DNA of 56,111 nt from Erythrobacter sp. GTDB lineage: Bacteria > Pseudomonadota > Alphaproteobacteria > Sphingomonadales > Sphingomonadaceae. Both the position numbers and the translations under genes were made by a program. The notes under the pieces were generated by a model. It was not told the DNA's origin. It did not search any database and saw only the letters and a program-made list of their open reading frames with translations. Shown here one piece after another: positions 51,316-56,111 of this stretch; the first letter of the stretch is position 1; each line of letters opens with the position of its first letter. The DNA is taken from contig JAMNXO010000013.1 in NCBI GenBank assembly GCA_023653115.1, positions 1 through 56,111 of the forward strand, read 5' to 3'.

Positions 51316-52100
51316 GCCTGCCAGAAACCACCAGACGCATGCAGGGCAAGGTCGCGCTGATTTCGGGCGGCGCGGAAGGAATCGGCGCGGCGGTCGCGCG
51401 GCTGATCGTGGCCGAGGGCGGCAGCGTGATACTGGGCGATGTGCAGTTGGAGAAGGCGCAGGAACTCGCCGCAGAGCTGGGCGAGCGCGCCGCTGCAACC
51501 CCGCTCGACGTGCGCGAGCTTGCGCAGTGGGAAGCCGCCGTCTCCGCCACGCGCGGCCGCTTTGGCAAGCTCACCGTCTTGTGCAACATCGCGGGCATCT
51601 CCGAACCCGGCAACGTGCCTGACGGATCGCTCGACGTGTGGCAGCGCACCATCGACATCAACCTGCACGGCCCGTTCTACGGGATGCGCGCGGCAATCCC
51701 GGCGATGGAGGCCAGCGGCGAGGCCTGCGCCATCGTCAATATCGGCTCGATGATCGCGCTGCGCCCGGCATCCTTCGTGGCGGCTTACTCGGCTTCGAAA
51801 ACCGGCCTGCGCGGCCTCACCCAGTCTGTGGCGCTCGATCTGGCCGAGCGCGGCCTGCCGATCCGCGCCAATATGGTGCACCCCGGCGCGATCCGCACGC
51901 CGATGTATAACCGCTACAAGTTCTCAGGGGCCGACACGCCGGAGAATATCGAGACCAATTTCGCCGCGACCCACCCGATGAACCGCATCGGCGAGCCCGA
52001 GGAAGTCGCCCGCGCGGTGGTGTTCCTTGCCAGCGACGAGGCGAGCTTTACCACTGGCTGCGATTTCACCGTCGATGGCGGCGGGTCCATTAGGAGCTGA
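51312..52100 (+). CDS. short-chain dehydrogenase/reductase
   Basis: A 262-residue classical SDR with SGGAEGIGAAVARLI (glycine motif), CNIAGISEPGN in place of NNAG, NIGSMIAL and Y159-x-x-x-K163 as YSASK. The C-terminus FTVDGGGSIRS is regular. It is coupled to the thiolase-like gene, and could be the 3-hydroxyacyl-CoA dehydrogenase or the alcohol dehydrogenase of this beta-oxidation-like set. Confidence 0.9.
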   Translation: MSLPETTRRMQGKVALISGGAEGIGAAVARLIVAEGGSVILGDVQLEKAQELAAELGERAAATPLDVRELAQWEAAVSATRGRFGKLTVLCNIAGISEPGNVPDGSLDVWQRTIDINLHGPFYGMRAAIPAMEASGEACAIVNIGSMIALRPASFVAAYSASKTGLRGLTQSVALDLAERGLPIRANMVHPGAIRTPMYNRYKFSGADTPENIETNFAATHPMNRIGEPEEVARAVVFLASDEASFTTGCDFTVDGGGSIRS

Positions 52101-52101
52101 T

Positions 52102-52857
52102 ATGTCAGAACAACCCGCCACCCGCATCGACGCGCATTTCGTCGCCGCCGGCAAATATCACGATATCGACTATCCGCGGCTCGAGATCCTCAAGCTGCTG
52201 GCCGAACATCCGCAGATCCGCACCACCGTGGCCGCCGATTATTCGGGGCTGGAGCGGCTCGATAAGTGCCGTTTCCTCATCACCTATACCTGCGATCTGA
52301 TGCCGACCGAGGAACAGGCGGCGCAAATCAAGGCGTGGATGGCCAAGGGCGGCAAGTGGATGGCGCTGCACGGCACCAACTCGATCCTCGTCTTCACCGC
52401 CGAAGGTCTGGTGGATGCGCCGGACGAGCGCGCGGACGTGTTCGATATGCTCGGCACCCAGTTCAAGGCGCACCCGCCGATCGGCAAGTTCCCGGTCGAG
52501 GTGGTCAACCACAAGCACGAACTCACGCAGGGCATCGCGGATTTCGAGGTGGTGGACGAGCTCTACCTCTCCAAAACCACCGCGCCGATCGACATTCTGA
52601 TGCAGACCACCTTCGAAGGCGAGGCGACCGGCTTCACCCAGAGCCAGTGGGACACAACCACCGTGCCTATCCTTTATACGAGGGATATCGGCGAAGGGCA
52701 GATCGTTTACAACGCACTAGGCCATTGCCGCGGTCACTATGATCTGCCGGGAATGGCCGATTTCTACCCGCACAAGGAAATGTGCGCGTGGAATTACGAT
52801 GTCTATTATGATCTCCTGCGGCGCACCATCCGCTGGGCCATGAGAGACGGCGCTTAA
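52102..52857 (+). CDS. ThuA-like domain protein
   Basis: A 251-residue ThuA-domain protein, paralogous to the one at 46133: DAHFVAAGKYHDIDYPRLEIL, FLITYTCDLMPTEEQAAQIKAWM, GGKWMALHGTN, and GEGQIVYNALGHCRGHYDLPG, where the conserved GH and histidines would line the pocket. It begins one base after the SDR stop. Two ThuA-like proteins within 6 kb of non-sugar catabolic genes are unexpected; function unknown. Confidence 0.8.
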   Translation: MSEQPATRIDAHFVAAGKYHDIDYPRLEILKLLAEHPQIRTTVAADYSGLERLDKCRFLITYTCDLMPTEEQAAQIKAWMAKGGKWMALHGTNSILVFTAEGLVDAPDERADVFDMLGTQFKAHPPIGKFPVEVVNHKHELTQGIADFEVVDELYLSKTTAPIDILMQTTFEGEATGFTQSQWDTTTVPILYTRDIGEGQIVYNALGHCRGHYDLPGMADFYPHKEMCAWNYDVYYDLLRRTIRWAMRDGA

Positions 52858-52922
52858 TACGGGGCTTGATGCCGGGCCAGAAACAGGCCTGACAGGATTA
52901 CGACGAGTGGGATTCGACTGAC

Positions 52923-54131
52923 ATGGACATGGATTTCTCGCCCGAGGACATCGCCTTCCGCGAAGAAGTGCGCGCCTTCCTCAAGGACAATCTGCCCGAT
53001 CGGCTGCGCGATGGCGCGCGCCGCACGCCCGGCGTGTTCGTTGAACCCGATATCGGCATGGAATGGCACCGCATCCTCTACCGCCAGGGCTGGGTCGCCC
53101 CGCACTGGCCCAAGGAAGACGGCGGCACCGGCTGGAGCCCGACGCAGAAGTTCATCTTCGAAAAGGAATGCGCGCTGGCCGGCGCGCCGTCACTGGCGAT
53201 CCTCGGCCTGCGCCTTGTCGGCCCGGTGATCTGCGCCTTCGGCACGCCCGAACAAAAGGCGCGCTTCCTGCCCGGCATCCTGTCGGGCGATGATTACTGG
53301 TGTCAGGGCTATTCCGAGCCGGGCAGCGGCTCCGATCTGGCCAGCCTCAAGACCGCCGCGCGGCTCGATGGCGATGAGTATGTCATCAACGGCTCGAAGA
53401 TCTGGACCACCCACGCCCACCACGCCAACTGGATCTTCGCGCTGGTGCGCACCGATGCCACGGTGAAGAAACAGGCCGGGATCAGCTTCCTGCTGGTGCC
53501 GATGGACCAGCCCGGCGTGGCGGTGACCCCGATCTATTCGATGTCGGGCGATCACGAGGTCAATGCGGTGTTCTTCACCGATGCCCGCACGGGGCAGGAA
53601 AACCGCATCGGCGATGAAGGCCAGGGCTGGAGCGTTGCCAAGTTCCTGCTGGAAAACGAGCGCGGCGGATCGTGCTATGCGCCGCGCCTGCTGCAATCGA
53701 TCGACCGGCTCGAAGCGCTGGCGCAAACCCAGCCTTCGGGCGTCAACGGCGCGCTGGCGCATGATCCGCGCTTCCGCGACCGGCTCGCCCGCGTACGGCT
53801 GGAGGCCGAGGCGCTCGAAGTCACTGAACTGCGCATTCTCGCCGAACTCGCCAAGGGCCGCGCGCCCGGGCCGCAGACCTCGCTGGTGAAGCTGCTGGGC
53901 TCAAATATCGGCCAGAAGGTCGATGTGCTGCGGCTGGAACTGCTCGGCCCCGATGCCCTGCAATTGCCGCTCGAACGCCCGCTCTACGGCAACGAAGCGC
54001 CCGAACCGGTCGGCAGCGAATATGCCCAGACCGCCATGGGCCGCTACCTCAACAACCGCGCCGCGACGATCTTCGGCGGCTCGGACGAAGTGCAGAAGAA
54101 CATCATCGCCAAGACCGTGCTGGGGCTTTGA
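52923..54131 (+). CDS. acyl-CoA dehydrogenase
   Basis: A 402-residue acyl-CoA dehydrogenase. GYSEPGSGSDLASLKT (FAD contact), VINGSKIWTTHAHHANWIF, FLLVPMDQPGV and the C-terminal loop TIFGGSDEVQKNIIAKTVLGL are clear. The loop has GG rather than the catalytic Glu of medium-chain enzymes, as in FadE28/FadE29-like steroid dehydrogenases. It could pair with the short variant at 48632, although three genes lie between them. ATG at 52923; an alternative two codons downstream is possible. Confidence 0.92.
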   Translation: MDMDFSPEDIAFREEVRAFLKDNLPDRLRDGARRTPGVFVEPDIGMEWHRILYRQGWVAPHWPKEDGGTGWSPTQKFIFEKECALAGAPSLAILGLRLVGPVICAFGTPEQKARFLPGILSGDDYWCQGYSEPGSGSDLASLKTAARLDGDEYVINGSKIWTTHAHHANWIFALVRTDATVKKQAGISFLLVPMDQPGVAVTPIYSMSGDHEVNAVFFTDARTGQENRIGDEGQGWSVAKFLLENERGGSCYAPRLLQSIDRLEALAQTQPSGVNGALAHDPRFRDRLARVRLEAEALEVTELRILAELAKGRAPGPQTSLVKLLGSNIGQKVDVLRLELLGPDALQLPLERPLYGNEAPEPVGSEYAQTAMGRYLNNRAATIFGGSDEVQKNIIAKTVLGL

Positions 54132-54139
54132 CTTGCGCT

Positions 54140-54257
54140 CGTCATTGCGAGCGCAGCGGAAGCGAAGCTGGTCGGAGACCAACCAATCCATGAACTCACC
54201 GCGAGACCGGGAGGGCGGGCCATGGATTGCCGCGTCGCTTCGCTCCTCGCAATGACG
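54140..54257. repeat. dispersed palindromic element, copy 5 (enlarged)
   Basis: A 118-bp copy with outer ends CGTCATTGCGAG and CTCGCAATGACG. The left arm has about 14 extra bases (GAAGCTGGTCGGAGACC) between the GCGAG and AATCCATG parts. It lies between two genes on the same strand, unlike the other copies. Confidence 0.9.
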
Positions 54258-54278
54258 AAGTAAAGAAGGACACGACCC

Positions 54279-55181
54279 ATGGACGTTTCAAAGCTGATGT
54301 TCCGCGAAGGCCTGATGGCGGGCGAGCGCATTCTCGTCACCGGCGGCGGCACGGGCCTCGGCCGCGAGATGACCGAAGGCTTTCTCAAGCTGGGCGCCAC
54401 CGTCTACATTTGCGGGCGGCGCCAGAACAAGCTGGATGAAACCGCGCAGGAGCTGATGGCGCTGCATGGCGGCAAGGTCGTCGCCAATGCCTGCGACATC
54501 CGCGATGCAGCGGCGATCCACGCGATGGTGGATGCGATCTGGGCCGATGGCGGGGCTTTGACCGGCGTGGTCAACAACGCCGCGGGCAACTTCATCAGCC
54601 GCACCGAGGATCTTTCGGTCAACGGCTTCAACGCGATTGCCGACATCGTGATGCGCGGCACCTTCTATGTCACGCTCGACATCGGCAAGCGGCTGATCGC
54701 GGAGAAAAAGAAGGCGAGCTTCCTCTCGATCCTCACCACCTGGGTATGGTCGGGCAGCGCCTTCGTGGTGCCGAGCGCCATGAGCAAGACCGCGATCAAC
54801 GCCATGACCCAGAGCCTGGCGACCGAATGGGGCCGCTATGGGTTGCGCTTTAACGCCATCGCCCCCGGCCTCTTCCCGACCAAGGGCATGAGCGCGCGGC
54901 TCCACCCTGGCGGTTCGGGCGGCAATTCGGGCAATGCAATGAACCCGATGGGCCGCGCGGGCGAGATGCATGAACTCGCCAACCTCGCGGTGTTCCTGAT
55001 GGGGCCGGGCGCAGAATATGTGAACGGCCAGACCATCGCGATCGATGGCGCGGGCTTCCAGGCCAATGGCGGCACCTTCTACCCGATGCTCCACGCGCTG
55101 GGCGATGCCGAATGGGATCAGATGCGCAACATGATCAAGGGCACCAACGAGAAGGACAAGGCGGAGCGCGCAGTCGGGTGA
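54279..55181 (+). CDS. SDR of the 2,4-dienoyl-CoA reductase (DECR) type
   Basis: A 300-residue SDR with TGGGTGLGREMTEGF and the DECR hallmark VNNAAGNFISRTEDLSVNGF. The position of the usual catalytic Tyr is S166, with K170 retained in AMSKTAINAM, as in mitochondrial/peroxisomal 2,4-dienoyl-CoA reductases, which use NADPH to remove one of two conjugated double bonds during beta-oxidation of unsaturated acyl-CoAs. Start at 54279 lies 21 bases after the palindrome, with AAGAAGGAC upstream. It is the last recognisable gene of the catabolic region. Confidence 0.87.
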   Translation: MDVSKLMFREGLMAGERILVTGGGTGLGREMTEGFLKLGATVYICGRRQNKLDETAQELMALHGGKVVANACDIRDAAAIHAMVDAIWADGGALTGVVNNAAGNFISRTEDLSVNGFNAIADIVMRGTFYVTLDIGKRLIAEKKKASFLSILTTWVWSGSAFVVPSAMSKTAINAMTQSLATEWGRYGLRFNAIAPGLFPTKGMSARLHPGGSGGNSGNAMNPMGRAGEMHELANLAVFLMGPGAEYVNGQTIAIDGAGFQANGGTFYPMLHALGDAEWDQMRNMIKGTNEKDKAERAVG

Positions 55182-55476
55182 GGTGAGGTTAGCTGATCCG
55201 GGAACTACAGCAGAAGCTCACTAGCGATTTCCTTGATGACTATCCAACATGTGCCTTTAGCGCAGCACAAAATGCGTGCAAAAGCGAGAGTTGAGCCCAT
55301 CTTATAGAGGCTCCGGCGATAACCTGCGGTTCACATGGCTATACGTTTTGGGTCCACCCGGGCAAACAAGCTTGGGGGTATCCGGGCGACACAGCTTCAG
55401 GTCATTCGGCCTTTGGGTGACAGCTCCTATGATTCTAGAGCTGTAGGTTGCCGGGTGCGCGAATAGGAGAATCGGT
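55182..55476. other. non-coding edge of the island, with imperfect tandem repeats
   Basis: About 295 bases with no convincing gene and a lower GC content than the left side. Around 55350-55430 three related units occur in tandem: GGTCCACCCGGGCAAACAAG, GGTATCCGGGCGACACAGC and GGTCATTCGGCCTTTGGG followed by TGACAGCTCC. Multiple spaced repeats of this kind are seen at the ends of IS21-family and related elements; that link is a guess. Confidence 0.45.
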
Positions 55477-55614
55477 ATGCAAGACAACAATCAAACCGAT
55501 AACCTCGCTAAGGAACGCCTGGTGCTCTGGGCTGCACTGATTAACTTCGGTACTGCTATCATCAAGCTACTTAGCGGGGTTATCACCTATGGCCGTCCGA
55601 TTCGCGACTTTTGA
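55477..55614 (+). CDS. 45-residue small membrane protein
   Basis: A small gene of 45 codons with a good ribosome site (AGGAGA 6 bases upstream of ATG). The peptide has a polar N-terminus (MQDNNQTDNLAKER), one hydrophobic segment at residues 15-37 (LVLWAALINFGTAIIKLLSG) and a short basic tail. Its end overlaps the start of the damaged reverse-transcriptase gene by 26 bases, so it would be coupled to it. Unknown function; small membrane proteins do accompany some bacterial reverse transcriptases, which makes the pairing worth noting. Confidence 0.55.
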   Translation: MQDNNQTDNLAKERLVLWAALINFGTAIIKLLSGVITYGRPIRDF

Positions 55615-55890
55615 TTTCAAGTATCAAAAGAACGGGAAATTTTTTTCGTACCAAGCGATAAAGGGCGAGAAATTGGCGAAGACTTGAAGAGTCAAATTGA
55701 AGCACCCTATAGCTTTGATGCGACCTACGCTCACCTACAAGAAGGTGGACATGTTGCGGCGCTGCACGAGCAGCGTACCCATCACTTCTTTTGTCGTGTA
55801 GACATCGAGAACTTTTTCTATCGCGTTGCAAGGAACAGAGTCGCGCGCGCGCTTTGTAGCATCAGCATCTCCCGTGACGTGCTCCCCTGA
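55589..55890 (+). pseudogene. reverse transcriptase fragment, frameshifted and 3'-truncated
   Basis: The first frame begins at ATG 55589 (MAVRFATFDFKYQKNGKFF) and stops at 55687. The next frame, open from 55615 to 55890, continues with FVPSDKGREIGEDLK, then LQEGGHVAALHEQRTHHFF and CRVDIENFFYRVARNRVARAL. This resembles the N-terminal part of bacterial retroelement/defence reverse transcriptases: a conserved GGHVAALH-type block and the palm motif A (D-I-x-x-F-F) with the first catalytic Asp. The frames join at a run of seven T (55640-55646). The protein ends after about 100 residues, so the YxDD motif is missing and the gene is presumably inactive. Confidence 0.65.
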
Positions 55891-56048
55891 TTGTTACCAG
55901 TCAGAGGTAGAGTCCGGCTCCTTCATGATGGTTGTTTGATGGGATGGCAACGTGTCTGGGGGCGTATCCATCCGGCGGGGGCCGCCTTGCCAGGATAGGT
56001 AGCGAGCGCTCTTAAGCGTGCTCTTAAGAGCGTGCTTAGGAGTGATCG
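55891..56048. other. spacer between reverse-transcriptase remnant and IS66 tnpA
   Basis: About 158 bases without a gene. It should contain the left end of the IS66-type element, but I cannot place the terminal inverted repeat by eye. A hairpin is annotated separately at 56007-56032. Confidence 0.5.
56007..56032. repeat. perfect 10-bp inverted repeat before tnpA
   Basis: CGCTCTTAAG (56007-56016) and CTTAAGAGCG (56023-56032) flank a 6-base loop, 17 bases before the tnpA start. It could be an operator or a transcription-limiting hairpin of the insertion sequence. Confidence 0.85.
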
Positions 56049-56111
56049 ATGGGTCAGGTGACGGTGTTTTCGGGTCCGGAGCGGCGCCGGCGGTGGAGCG
56101 ATGAGGAACGG
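56049..56111 (+). CDS. tnpA: IS66-family accessory protein TnpA, start only
   Basis: Only 21 codons are inside the window. The sequence MGQVTVFSGPERRRRWSDEE is the characteristic N-terminus of the helix-turn-helix TnpA of IS66-type elements. A ribosome site AGGAG lies 6 bases upstream. The element extends to the right of the window and probably interrupts the reverse-transcriptase gene. Confidence 0.8.
   Translation, partial: MGQVTVFSGPERRRRWSDEER

Noticed and set aside
55302..55490. A 62-codon minus-strand frame
   Set aside because: It begins in the small peptide gene, has no ribosome site and covers the tandem repeats; no recognisable protein.

Overview
The window is GC-rich, densely packed alphaproteobacterial DNA. 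The cytochrome bc1 operon, the TonB-dependent receptor, the many Rieske, P450 and acyl-CoA dehydrogenase genes and the recurring intergenic palindromes fit a sphingomonad, probably the Erythrobacter/Porphyrobacter group. That placement is inferred from gene content and style; no database search was possible.

Positions 1-14,700 are housekeeping. They hold the start of a Mrp-type antiporter subunit, apt, petA-petB-petC on the minus strand, a multicopper-oxidase-like purine/polyphenol enzyme (PgeF family) overlapping pepN, an NAD-dependent epimerase-like gene, an EamA exporter coupled to a threonine aldolase, a small acetyltransferase, and a pair of membrane PH-domain proteins (YdbS/YdbT type), followed by an acyl-CoA dehydrogenase.

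Positions 14,700-55,200 look like one large catabolic region of about 38 genes on both strands. It has three Rieske oxygenases, three cytochromes P450, two further acyl-CoA dehydrogenases, an acyl-CoA synthetase, a thiolase-like protein with an OB-fold partner, a 3-ketosteroid-dehydrogenase-like flavoprotein, a cytoplasmic molybdopterin oxidoreductase with its own mobA, six classical or DECR-type SDRs, three medium-chain reductases, six NTF2/SnoaL-fold proteins (one a complete limonene-epoxide-hydrolase type), two ABM-type monooxygenases, two ThuA-like proteins, an MFS carrier and a TonB receptor. This inventory suggests uptake, oxygenation, CoA activation and beta-oxidation of a hydrophobic, probably isoprenoid or steroid-like compound. 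The substrate is not proven. No ferredoxin, ferredoxin reductase, enoyl-CoA hydratase or transcription factor is visible. Several promoters in the region, mostly divergent, share a CAAAAGTG-like site 26-30 bases upstream of a TAGNCT-like -10 box, which would unite them in one regulon.

Almost every convergent gene pair is separated by a palindromic element. One family (about 100-118 bp) occurs five times; other, different palindromes occupy further junctions.

Positions 55,200-56,111 differ in base composition and coding density. They carry imperfect tandem repeats, a 45-codon membrane peptide gene, a frameshifted and truncated reverse-transcriptase gene, and the start of an IS66-type tnpA running off the window. 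This looks like the edge of a mobile or defence island damaged by an insertion sequence.
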